Part shown: piece after piece, positions 1 through 7,975 of the stretch
Layout: every line of letters starts with the position of its first letter
Position numbering within the stretch: the stretch's first letter is position 1
Assembly (NCBI GenBank): GCA_937951395.1
Contig: CALFBV010000086.1
Span: forward strand, 1 to 24,707
From: an uncultured Rubritalea sp.
GTDB taxonomy: Bacteria; Verrucomicrobiota; Verrucomicrobiia; Verrucomicrobiales; Akkermansiaceae
DNA length: 24,707 bases
Direction: 5' to 3'
Position numbers and translations under genes: made by a program
The notes under the pieces: generated by a model
What the model was told of the DNA's origin: nothing
Databases searched by the model: none
Seen by the model: the letters and a program-made list of their open reading frames with translations, nothing else

Positions 1-135
1 GCACTACTACGAAAAATGGCATTAAACATCCTCAAGTCTGACACAACAGTCAAAGACACCATACGCGGCAAACGCCTTCAAGCCGCATTTAATGAAAACC
101 TCCTAGCTCAATTCTTACATCTCAAAGTGAGGTAG
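1..135 (+). CDS. ISAs1-family transposase, C-terminal end only
   Basis: Frame 1 is open from the first base to TAG at 133-135, giving 44 residues. The peptide contains ALNILKSD, then a basic IRGKRLQAAF segment and a final LLAQFL. This matches the C-terminus of ISAs1/H-repeat transposases, where the pattern is 'ALNLLK.D...K..I.GKR.KA....YLL..L' (recalled family pattern, not a search). These are DDE enzymes; the catalytic residues lie upstream of the window. The gene is cut by the window edge, so its length and activity are unknown. It lies 87 bp upstream of the capsule export gene and points the same way, so read-through into the capsule locus is possible but not shown. Confidence 0.6.
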   Translation, partial: ALLRKMALNILKSDTTVKDTIRGKRLQAAFNENLLAQFLHLKVR

Positions 136-140
136 CCCTG
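1..140 (+). mobile_element. Right end of an ISAs1-family insertion sequence (truncated by window)
   Basis: Seen: the window opens inside a transposase reading frame whose stop lies a few bases before the string GCCCTG at 135-140. Known: ISAs1-family elements have terminal inverted repeats beginning CAGGG, so a right end finishing in CCCTG is expected, and the transposase often stops at the edge of this repeat. Inference: the element ends at about base 140, next to the capsule locus. The left end and target duplication are outside the window, so whether the element is intact cannot be judged. Confidence 0.6.
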
Positions 141-222
141 GCACCTAAAGCAGAACCTCGGATTTATAGTTTACTTCCAGCACTTTCTCAGTAAGTTCTA
201 GAACAGAAACTTTCTCCTAAAC

Positions 223-1341
223 ATGTATTTCTCATTCCAAAATAATAACTATATCCAAGCCAGTCGAGCCATCCTATTAGGTCTCCTAGGCCTAACGATA
301 TTATCATCATGCCACGTAGTCTCCGATCAAGGCCCCACAGGGATGAATACAATCCAAAAAGCTCAGGCGAAAGGCGAAATTAGCACAGATAACTACGAAA
401 TCATCGACATCTCACAAGACAATATACAACACTACAACAAAATCCAGTTTAAGAAATCCGGCACCATCCCCACAGCCCAGTCCAGCAAAATGTATAGTGA
501 CGCCATCCGTCCCTATGACAAGCTAGCACTGCTCGTCATAGACACCGCAGAACAAGGCGCCTTCGCTAACTCAAAAGGCCCCGTCACCTTCGGTCCCTTA
601 GAAGTCCCCACAAGCGGGAAAATCACCATCCCCTATGCAGGAGAATTCAAAGTCATCGGCAAAACCATCAACGACATCCAGAGAGAAATCTCAGAGAAAT
701 ACTCCACCGTATTTAACACCGCCCAAGTCTCCCTCAGCCGAGTAACACGTCAGCCACTCAGAGCCAGCGTCATCGGCCTAGCGAACCGCCCCGGCCAACA
801 CCCCATTGAACGTAAAGGCGTCACCCTATCCGAGCTAATAGCACTCAGTGGCGGCACCACAGAAGAACCCTACCTCTGCGACTACCTCATCCACAGAAAC
901 AACAAAACTTACACACTCAACAACGACCAGATCACAAAACGCAAAATCCTAGCGCAAGACGGAGACCTCATCGAAATCAAACGTAGCGAAGCACACTCCA
1001 TCACCATCATGGGATCAGTGAACAAGCCAGGCAACCATAAATTCCCCAAAAGCCACTGCCACCTATCCGACCTCCTAGGAGAGAGTAATGGCATCAGCCT
1101 CACCCGCGCAGATGCCACAGGCGTATTCATCTTCCGCAAAGCAGGCTCCAGAACCCACCTCTACCGCTTCAACCTCCAGAAACCAGAAGGCATGATCCAA
1201 GCCAGTAAATTCAACATCCACGGTAACGACATCATCTACGTAACTGAGGCCCCACTCTCCAAATGGGGCCGAGTCATCCGCGGCATCCTACCCTTCGGCC
1301 AGCTCCAGTCAGCAGCTAGCGCCGCCAGCTTCGGCAACTAA
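223..1341 (+). CDS. Outer-membrane polysaccharide export lipoprotein (BexD/CtrA/Wza type)
   Basis: A 372-residue protein expected to form the outer-membrane channel for capsule export. The N-terminus has a hydrophobic stretch at about residues 16-27 ending in the lipobox L27-S28-S29-C30, so it should be cleaved and lipidated at Cys30. A poly-export domain follows at about 88-175 (IRPYDKLALLVID; GKITIPYAGEFKVIGKT), then two SLBB-like repeats (about 180-250, ASVIGLANRPGQHPI; and about 258-335, ITIMGSVNKPGNHKFP). The length fits BexD/CtrA proteins of ABC-dependent capsule systems better than the longer KpsD. The next gene, an ABC permease, starts 21 bp downstream, consistent with one export operon. 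There is no clear Shine-Dalgarno; the start is chosen because it gives a normal lipoprotein signal. Codons are strikingly rich in C at third positions. Confidence 0.9.
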   Translation: MYFSFQNNNYIQASRAILLGLLGLTILSSCHVVSDQGPTGMNTIQKAQAKGEISTDNYEIIDISQDNIQHYNKIQFKKSGTIPTAQSSKMYSDAIRPYDKLALLVIDTAEQGAFANSKGPVTFGPLEVPTSGKITIPYAGEFKVIGKTINDIQREISEKYSTVFNTAQVSLSRVTRQPLRASVIGLANRPGQHPIERKGVTLSELIALSGGTTEEPYLCDYLIHRNNKTYTLNNDQITKRKILAQDGDLIEIKRSEAHSITIMGSVNKPGNHKFPKSHCHLSDLLGESNGISLTRADATGVFIFRKAGSRTHLYRFNLQKPEGMIQASKFNIHGNDIIYVTEAPLSKWGRVIRGILPFGQLQSAASAASFGN

Positions 1342-1362
1342 CACCGACACCTCACCACAAAA

Positions 1363-2154
1363 ATGCCGATTCGAATCAAAAACCACTCAGCATTTAGAAC
1401 ACAGTGCTTCGTCATAAAAGCTCTATTCAAGCGCGAGATGGTAACGCGCTTCGGCAAATACAAACTTGGAGTAATCTGGATGTTAATCGACCCCTTAGTG
1501 TCCGTCATTATTTTAGGGATTATTCTAGGACCACTTATAGGAAGAACATCCGGCGATGTTCCTTACGCCTTTTTCTTATTATGCGGTTTCATGATACTAA
1601 GATCCCTCACAGGGCCTATAAGTATGGGGATAGGAGCCATGAACTCTAATAGAGGATTACTCGTATTCCGGCAGGTCCAACCCATAGACCCCTTTATCGC
1701 TAGATTCATATTTGAGCTTTTCGTCACAATCATAGCCTTCACCACATTCTGCGTCATTGGAGCCTGGATGGGCATTCAGCTTTCAACTGCGCACTTATGG
1801 GAGTTACTAGGGACCTTAGTGATCACCTGGCTCATAGGCTGCGGCTTAGGCCTCACACTAGGAGTCCTCTGTGTAAAATTTAAAGAAATTGAGAAAATAG
1901 CTGCCTATATCCAGCGCCCACTCATCTTTATATCAGGAGTCCTCTACCCCATCAGCGTCATCCCACATGACTACAGGCAGATGCTCCTATATAACCCTAT
2001 TGTCCACACCGTAGAAACCTCACGTAAAGCACTTTTTCCTAACTACATTGCAGATGAAGTAAACCTAGTTTACCCCTCCATCTGCGCCTTAGTATCACTC
2101 ACACTAGGCCTCATGGTTTACAGAAATAACCGCCACTTCCTGACACAGAGATGA
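1363..2154 (+). CDS. kpsM: Capsule polysaccharide ABC transporter permease (KpsM/BexB/CtrC)
   Basis: A 263-residue ABC-2 type inner-membrane permease that moves capsule polysaccharide across the inner membrane. A cytoplasmic N-terminus of about 30 residues holds the FKREMVTRFGKYKLGVIWML segment typical of polysaccharide-exporting ABC-2 permeases. About six hydrophobic segments follow, including LVSVIILGIILGPLIG, LFVTIIAFTTFCVIGAWMGI, LLGTLVITWLIGCGLGLTLG and a late FISGVLYPISVIP loop, then a helix around YPSICALVSLTLGLMVY. The size equals the usual KpsM/BexB length. Its stop overlaps the start of the ATPase gene by four bases (ATGA at 2151-2154), a sign of translational coupling. The partner ATPase, adaptor and outer-membrane protein are all adjacent. 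Confidence 0.93.
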   Translation: MPIRIKNHSAFRTQCFVIKALFKREMVTRFGKYKLGVIWMLIDPLVSVIILGIILGPLIGRTSGDVPYAFFLLCGFMILRSLTGPISMGIGAMNSNRGLLVFRQVQPIDPFIARFIFELFVTIIAFTTFCVIGAWMGIQLSTAHLWELLGTLVITWLIGCGLGLTLGVLCVKFKEIEKIAAYIQRPLIFISGVLYPISVIPHDYRQMLLYNPIVHTVETSRKALFPNYIADEVNLVYPSICALVSLTLGLMVYRNNRHFLTQR

Positions 2155-2909
2155 TACGGTTAGAAAAAGTCACTAAATATTACGCTATGAAGGGTGGCGA
2201 AAGACACTACGTCGTAAAAGACATAGATCTAGACATCCCCATGAACAAAAGCCTCGCAATTTTAGGACCAAATGGAGCAGGTAAAAGCACCCTGCTCAGA
2301 ATGATCGGCGGTGCAGAAGCTCCAAACAGCGGCAAAATAATCACAGACGCAAGCGTCTCCTGGCCATTAGGTGTAGGTGTAGGCTTCCAGGGGTCCCTGA
2401 CAGGACGCCAGAACCTACTATTCGTCTGCCAGATCAATGGACTAACAAAAGGTGAAACCAACCTCATCTTAGAGAAGGTTCAAGAATTTGCGGAATTAGG
2501 GAAATTTTTTGACATGCCAGTGAAGACCTACTCTTCCGGAATGAGAGCCAGATTAGGTTTCGGGTTATCCATCAATTTTGACTTTGATTACTACCTCATC
2601 GATGAACTCACATCAGTAGGAGATGCTATTTTCAGAAAAAAAGCAAAAGCGGCATTTGAAGAGATCCGCAAGAGAGCCTCACTAGTCTTCGTAGCGCACA
2701 ACTTGAACACCCTTAAAGAATCTTGCGAAAGCGCCCTATTCCTGCGCAAAGGAATAGCCACCTATCACGAGAGCGTAGACGAAGGTATAGAATGCTATGA
2801 GGAATTCATCAAACAACATCAACCTAAAAAAGCAGTAAAGAAAGCAGCCCCTCTAAAAAAGAAACCAACCTCAAGCCAAAAGACACCAAATGATCTCAAA
2901 AACATTTAA
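2151..2909 (+). CDS. kpsT: Capsule polysaccharide ABC transporter ATPase (KpsT/BexA/CtrD)
   Basis: A 252-residue nucleotide-binding subunit that powers capsule export with the permease encoded just upstream. Visible motifs are Walker A GPNGAGKST at residues 39-47, the signature YSSGMRARL at 127-135, Walker B YYLIDE at 147-152, the D-loop region TSVGD at 154-158 and the switch His183 in FVAHN. The family is usually about 215-220 residues long. The extra C-terminal tail (about 222-252) is low-complexity and rich in Lys, Pro and Ala, and I see no domain in it. The start overlaps the permease stop (ATGA), and its own end overlaps the adaptor gene by 20 bases, so the three genes are tightly coupled. 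Confidence 0.95.
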   Translation: MIRLEKVTKYYAMKGGERHYVVKDIDLDIPMNKSLAILGPNGAGKSTLLRMIGGAEAPNSGKIITDASVSWPLGVGVGFQGSLTGRQNLLFVCQINGLTKGETNLILEKVQEFAELGKFFDMPVKTYSSGMRARLGFGLSINFDFDYYLIDELTSVGDAIFRKKAKAAFEEIRKRASLVFVAHNLNTLKESCESALFLRKGIATYHESVDEGIECYEEFIKQHQPKKAVKKAAPLKKKPTSSQKTPNDLKNI

Positions 2910-3963
2910 CATCCTCTGCCTACTGAGCTGTATCATCGTCGTGATATATATCTGCAGCTTTACACAAGACAGATACGTCTCTAAATCACAATTCTCCGTT
3001 GTTGTTAAAGACACTAGCAATGTTGACCTCTCATCAGGGTTAGCCTCCATGCTTAGCTCTGGAGCAGTTGCTAATACAGATACTCAGGCCGCCATTGGCT
3101 TCATCAGCTCTGCAGACCTACTTCAAGAAATCGAGAAGGAATTCGACCTAGTAAAACACTATTCCGCACCTAAGACTGACTTCATCTTCCGACTTGCCTC
3201 CAATGCCCCCATAGAAGACAGGCTTGCCTACTATAGAGAACACATCATCCCTGAATACAACTCATCCACCGGCTTGATAGATCTCCAAGTAGATACATTC
3301 TCCCCAGAACTATCCTTTAAAATATCGCAAAAAATACTATCTAAAACCGAGCTATTTATCAACACCCTAAACAAAGATGTAGCAGAGAGACGCATGGGCT
3401 TCGTCAAACAAGAGCTAAAGCGATCACATGACACCATCAAAAGTGCAGACAAAGCACTCCTAGACTTCCAGAGCAAGCATCAGATCATTAATCCAGACGC
3501 AATCATCCAAGCACGGCTAGAATCCATTCAGACCCTAAAGCTAGACCTAATCAGAAAAGAGATAGAACTCACCACCCTAAAAACAAGCTCCCCTAACGCC
3601 CCTAACATTAGGGCACTAAAAATATCCATCCAAGAACTCCAGCTCGAAATAGAGAAACAAGAAAGAACATTTACAAGCAAACAACATGAAAACTTGAGCC
3701 AAATCCTATCCGAATACAGACAACTTGTTCTCAATATGGAGTTCAGCCAAAAACTAAGAGAAGGATCAGAAATTTTACTCGAGAAAACCAGAGCAGAAGC
3801 CATCTCTAACTCCAGATTCTTTTCCCTCATCCAGAACCCCTACCTAGCAGAAGAATACACCCACCCAAGACGTCTTTATTTATCATTCACAGTAACTGCC
3901 ATCATCCTACTCAGTTTCTACATCATTAGATCCTTACTCATGTCCATTTTCGATAGGGTTTAG
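2890..3963 (+). CDS. kpsE: Capsule export inner-membrane adaptor (KpsE/BexC/CtrB)
   Basis: A 357-residue polysaccharide co-polymerase type protein expected to bridge the inner-membrane ABC transporter and the outer-membrane channel. It has one transmembrane helix near the N-terminus (about residues 5-24), a large periplasmic part with predicted coiled coil (about 165-290, rich in Lys, Glu, Leu and Gln), and a second transmembrane helix near the C-terminus (about 330-350). A short segment containing QNPYLAEEYTHPRRLY lies just before that helix; in KpsE/BexC proteins a proline-containing motif sits at this place. It begins inside the end of the ATPase gene in another frame. No internal ATG occurs for more than 50 codons, so the start at 2890 is well supported. 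Confidence 0.88.
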   Translation: MISKTFNILCLLSCIIVVIYICSFTQDRYVSKSQFSVVVKDTSNVDLSSGLASMLSSGAVANTDTQAAIGFISSADLLQEIEKEFDLVKHYSAPKTDFIFRLASNAPIEDRLAYYREHIIPEYNSSTGLIDLQVDTFSPELSFKISQKILSKTELFINTLNKDVAERRMGFVKQELKRSHDTIKSADKALLDFQSKHQIINPDAIIQARLESIQTLKLDLIRKEIELTTLKTSSPNAPNIRALKISIQELQLEIEKQERTFTSKQHENLSQILSEYRQLVLNMEFSQKLREGSEILLEKTRAEAISNSRFFSLIQNPYLAEEYTHPRRLYLSFTVTAIILLSFYIIRSLLMSIFDRV

Positions 3964-4208
3964 CTCAGTGATGAACTCAAAAAACAAGTAAGCACAGCCA
4001 GCAAACTGTATTGCCTCGATACAGCTTGAATAAGCAAGAGAAGACAGAACGAGACCTTCGACGCAGTCGACATTCATCATACCCCAAATCACATAATACA
4101 CGCCTTCTAATACATCAAAGGAATCTTATATTCAATCGTGGTCTAAATAACTTGAAAAATGAGATAACCTACTTCATTGTTTTATCCAATTTACAGGATC
4201 TACGTAAG

Positions 4209-6584
4209 ATGGATAAGGATATAAACAATATTGAATTCGGTGAGAACCAAGCAGCAGAACTGCTCTATACTGAAAAAGAAGAGCTGACATTATCAATTGT
4301 CGTCGACGCGTTAAACGGCAATACCCAACTTACCTCGGAGACTTTAGAATCCATTTTGCTCTCCAAAATGGCTGACTCGCAGATCAACATTGTTATTCTT
4401 CTTGAAGAAGGATCTCAAGAACTTGATGACCTAGTAGCAAACTTTAAAAATGAGAGTCCCTATGCTATCAGCCTTGAATACATAGATAGAGGAATGTTCG
4501 AAAAAGGCTTGAAACTCACCGATCGTATTATTGCACAATGCGTCGGTGATTATGTACTTGTTACCCAAGAAGGTTCCGTAATTTTACCTGATTCACTTGA
4601 AAGCATCACCCATGTCTTATCTGAAAACCCAGTAGATTTACTACTGGCTAATTGGATGGTCGTTTCAGATTTTAAACTAGATAGCATAGCAACAGCTCAC
4701 AAACCCTTCTCCCAGTGTTTGACTATCCTAAGTCATCAGATCCCTAGCTTCCTTCGACTTTCTAATCCTCGCTCATTTTCAAACTATGTATTACACAAAG
4801 ACTTCATCAAAAATCATCTATCAAAGTGTGTATTCTCAAGATTATCTCAGGACATCACTTATTTTTACTTACTCTCCACAGTAGACTCCCTGCATATACA
4901 CTCCACAATGAGTTTCTGGACCCGCTCTAATGTCGAGTCAAAAAATATAGCTGTTGCGGATCATCAGTTCGCTGACCAGCTTAAAAAATTGAGATCCTCA
5001 ACCCCTCGACTAAAGTATTTCATTAACACTTATCTAGTAGCCTCTGTTTTTCATAGAGAACTTGATGCTCTAGTAGATGTGAAGTGTGTAAATCGTCCTC
5101 ATTATTATGAATTGCTGAAACAGGAGCTATCTGGCATCACTAAATCAAAAGTTAATCCTGCGAATATACCTATACGCAATATAATGGCGCTAGATAACCT
5201 CATCACTACTTCCTCCTATGAGGAGTTCCTCCTCAAAAACAAGCGGCCAAACAACAAAAGAATCGCAGTTTATATCAGAAAGCGTATAAGTAAGTCCCAA
5301 AAATGTTTCCTGGAGCTGAAGGATAATATTCTTATTAAATTAGGCAAAGCTAGGCGCTCTCGTCTTTCTAAAAAACGTCTTATTAAGAAAAGCGTGTCTA
5401 TACTTATCAAGCAAGATCTTAAGATGTATCTATCCAAGGCAAAAAAAGAGTTCAAGGTGTGTCTTATCGGCGAGAGACTGGGAGAAGCAAGAGATAGCGG
5501 ATTCGCTATATTTAAATATATACGGCAAAAGCACCCAGAATTCCCAGCATATTTTGTTACAACCGAAGACTCTAAAGACAGGAAACAAGTAGAAGAACTG
5601 GGGAACTTTTGCTATTACGGCACCCCAGAACACATGGATTACTTCCTCAGAGCTAAAGTAATAGTTTGCACACATTCAAGAGGCGAATTATCCCCATGGG
5701 GAGCTGCAGCTAAACCTTTTATCAGGCACCTCTACCCAGAGTATAATGATAAAAAATATATTATGCTAGGTCACGGAATAACAGTATCTGACGTCAGAGC
5801 TCACTTCCACGTTTCGAACAAAACTAATGCTTCATATGCACGCTTCATTTGTGGAGCTCAGCCTGAATACGAATTTCTAAAACGTAATCTAGATTACCAG
5901 AATGATGAAATCGTCTATACGGGTCTCGCTCGATTCGACTTGCTGATAAAGAACTCTAAGAAAGCAGGAAAGGATGAACGCAAACGCATACTTGTTATGC
6001 CTACATGGAGACGTAATATTTGCAGCCCTTCTTGGTTAGAATTCACAAAATTCAATGAAGCTCGCTTCATCCAGTCCGAATATTTTCAACGTTGGAGTGA
6101 GTTCTTGAATTCACCAGAATTAGAAGCTTTACTAGACAATAAAAATGCTGAATTACTGTTTTATCCACATCCTGAGGTTCAGCAATACTCAGACTACTTT
6201 TTCTCACAACACGATCGTGTGGAAATAGGAACTAAAACTTCACACGACTTGTCTAACCTCATTGCCACTTACGATATTTTAATCACAGACTATTCTAGTG
6301 TGTTTTTCGACTTTGCTTACCAAGATAAACCTGTGATTTATTACCAATTTGATCGCGAGAAATTTTTCTCAACCCAGTATCAATTTGGCTACTTTAGATT
6401 CGAAAAAGATGCATTTGGACCTATCTGCACAGACTCTCCTGATCTCATACAAAATTTAAGCCAATCCTTGGACAATCATATCAACCCTGCATACGTAAAA
6501 CGGAGTGAGCGGTTCTTCCCATTAAAAGACAGTAACAATCGGAGCCGAATCTTTGAACTCATCGATTTAGAGTTCAATTCATAA
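4209..6584 (+). CDS. CDP-glycerol glycerophosphotransferase-like capsule polymerase (TagB/TagF C-terminal domain) with N-terminal degenerate GT-A-like domain
   Basis: A 791-residue protein. Residues about 415-780 are a clear CDP-glycerol:poly(glycerophosphate) transferase domain. Its landmarks are GHG at 521-523, TGLARFD at 571-577, MPTWRR at 597-602, YPHPE at 652-656 and ITDYSSVFFDFAYQDKPV at 692-709. Such enzymes move glycerol- or ribitol-phosphate from a CDP donor in teichoic acids and in some Gram-negative capsules. Residues about 26-240 have the outline of a family 2 transferase fold (LTLSIVVDALNG, INIVILLEEGS, CVGDYVLVTQEGSVILP) without a normal DXD, so this half may be inactive or structural. 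I chose ATG 4209. The frame is also open back to a TTG at 4011, but those 66 codons read as basic, protein-unlike sequence. The gene is visibly more AT-rich than the export genes. Confidence 0.82.
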   Translation: MDKDINNIEFGENQAAELLYTEKEELTLSIVVDALNGNTQLTSETLESILLSKMADSQINIVILLEEGSQELDDLVANFKNESPYAISLEYIDRGMFEKGLKLTDRIIAQCVGDYVLVTQEGSVILPDSLESITHVLSENPVDLLLANWMVVSDFKLDSIATAHKPFSQCLTILSHQIPSFLRLSNPRSFSNYVLHKDFIKNHLSKCVFSRLSQDITYFYLLSTVDSLHIHSTMSFWTRSNVESKNIAVADHQFADQLKKLRSSTPRLKYFINTYLVASVFHRELDALVDVKCVNRPHYYELLKQELSGITKSKVNPANIPIRNIMALDNLITTSSYEEFLLKNKRPNNKRIAVYIRKRISKSQKCFLELKDNILIKLGKARRSRLSKKRLIKKSVSILIKQDLKMYLSKAKKEFKVCLIGERLGEARDSGFAIFKYIRQKHPEFPAYFVTTEDSKDRKQVEELGNFCYYGTPEHMDYFLRAKVIVCTHSRGELSPWGAAAKPFIRHLYPEYNDKKYIMLGHGITVSDVRAHFHVSNKTNASYARFICGAQPEYEFLKRNLDYQNDEIVYTGLARFDLLIKNSKKAGKDERKRILVMPTWRRNICSPSWLEFTKFNEARFIQSEYFQRWSEFLNSPELEALLDNKNAELLFYPHPEVQQYSDYFFSQHDRVEIGTKTSHDLSNLIATYDILITDYSSVFFDFAYQDKPVIYYQFDREKFFSTQYQFGYFRFEKDAFGPICTDSPDLIQNLSQSLDNHINPAYVKRSERFFPLKDSNNRSRIFELIDLEFNS

Positions 6585-6675
6585 TGTCACATGTATATGA
6601 AACCGGCCCTCCCTCTCTAGTAGAGGTCTTCTCATGAGAACAATTTCATTGAAATCACTATAAATAAACAATGCT

Positions 6676-7935
6676 ATGCTAAAGAGCTTCATCATTAAAA
6701 TACGCGAATTAGCTTTTAATCGTAAATTTTTTAGACAATTTCTCGAGAACCATGCTACCCCCCCTTATTTCAAGCAGAGTAACCACAAGGTAAAAGGCAG
6801 CTCTTTAGTATCAATTATACTCGCGGTGAAAAACTGCGAAAACACGGTTCGACATAGTGTTTCATCTATAATAAATCAAACTTATGATCGCCTCGAGATC
6901 ATAATAGTCAATGACGGCAGCTCTGACGGCACTCAGCAAATACTGGAAGATCTTCACCAAATGGATGATAGAATAAGAATTATCAAATTACGAAATTCTT
7001 ACAGTACTTCAGTAGCCAGAAACCTAGGTCTATGCCTTAGCACTGGAGACTATATTACATTTCAAGATGGAGATGATTATTCCCACCCTTCACGTATTCA
7101 TTTACAAGTGAAGGCTCTTAAAAGTAAAAAGACGAGGGCTGTTCTCTGCCATTACGCCAGAATCACGCCCGAAGGAGAAATAGTTAATATTAATGCACGC
7201 TGGATCAGAAAATGTATCGTATCCATGATGTTTTCACGTAAAACCTTTAGAACTATAGGCTATTTCAGAGATGTCTCTATCAGTGAGGATTCAGATTACT
7301 ATGAACGCATCAAAGCCGTTTTTGGTGATCCTTCAATTACCCTGATTAGAAAAGTGCTTTATAAAGCAAGATTCTTGCAAGATTCTCGGATGTTTGGTCA
7401 GGGAGAGATGATGATCGATGGGACCAATGTCCTACATAGTAAATCTAGTTGCGAAAATATAACCGATCAGAGATTAAGAAGTAATCACATTTCAATCCTG
7501 AGCGGTCAGAAAAGAGCTTATATAGGAAAAAAGAAAGCCTTGGCTAAGTTCTATGAAAAAGGATGGTTAGCTCCTAGCAGAGATTTACTGACTATCCTTC
7601 TCAGCTCAAATGACCTAGATTCTCTATGTAAAACTCTAGACTCTATCTTTATACAATCTTATGGTAGAAATAATATCGAAATCATTTTAGTAAGCAACAA
7701 TCCCTTGATTGTTAATTCTAAAGCCATTCGTGATTACCATTTTTTAGCCTTTGCCAATTTAAAAGTTGTAGGAAATGATGAATCACAGAGTATAAATAGC
7801 CTCGCATCAGGAGATTATATAGTAACGCTTAATACACATAAACCCATGAAGGTAGATACCATAAAAAAACTTATGAAATACACCAAGAGTAATAAGCCTA
7901 TTCCTGAAGGCTTCCCCTTCATCAAGAAAAAGTAA
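6676..7935 (+). CDS. Family 2 glycosyltransferase with a second, degenerate GT-A module
   Basis: A 419-residue glycosyltransferase likely to add a sugar during capsule-polymer synthesis; the sugar cannot be told. The N-terminal catalytic domain (about 43-230) has SLVSIILAVKN at 43-53, the nucleotide-binding IIIVNDGSSDGT at 75-86, the SVARN helix at 112-116 and the metal-binding DGDD at 131-134. Residues about 303-405 look like a second copy of the fold's first half (LTILLSSNDLDSLCKTLDSI, IIILV-like strand, LASGDYIVTLNTHKP), but the expected DXD is replaced by N-T-H. There are no transmembrane helices. It lies 91 bp after the phosphotransferase gene in the same direction and shares its AT-rich composition. 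ATG 6676 is the first in-frame start; an ATG five bases earlier is in another frame. Confidence 0.82.
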   Translation: MLKSFIIKIRELAFNRKFFRQFLENHATPPYFKQSNHKVKGSSLVSIILAVKNCENTVRHSVSSIINQTYDRLEIIIVNDGSSDGTQQILEDLHQMDDRIRIIKLRNSYSTSVARNLGLCLSTGDYITFQDGDDYSHPSRIHLQVKALKSKKTRAVLCHYARITPEGEIVNINARWIRKCIVSMMFSRKTFRTIGYFRDVSISEDSDYYERIKAVFGDPSITLIRKVLYKARFLQDSRMFGQGEMMIDGTNVLHSKSSCENITDQRLRSNHISILSGQKRAYIGKKKALAKFYEKGWLAPSRDLLTILLSSNDLDSLCKTLDSIFIQSYGRNNIEIILVSNNPLIVNSKAIRDYHFLAFANLKVVGNDESQSINSLASGDYIVTLNTHKPMKVDTIKKLMKYTKSNKPIPEGFPFIKKK

Positions 7936-7975
7936 AGGTCCAGCAATTCTTCCTCTAGTATCGACTCTCCGTAAA

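Noticed and set aside
3961..4029. In-frame continuation of the KpsE-type frame past its TAG for 22 codons
   Set aside because: The adaptor already ends normally after its second membrane helix. The downstream codons add nothing recognisable and are probably chance.
4011..4208. N-terminal extension of the phosphotransferase from a TTG start
   Set aside because: The 66 added codons are basic and Asn/Arg/Ser-rich, unlike a folded domain, and no ATG occurs before 4209. I treat it as leader sequence, with modest certainty.
6612..6626. Short inverted repeat CCTCT/AGAGG between two capsule genes
   Set aside because: Only five base pairs and no T-tract; likely chance.
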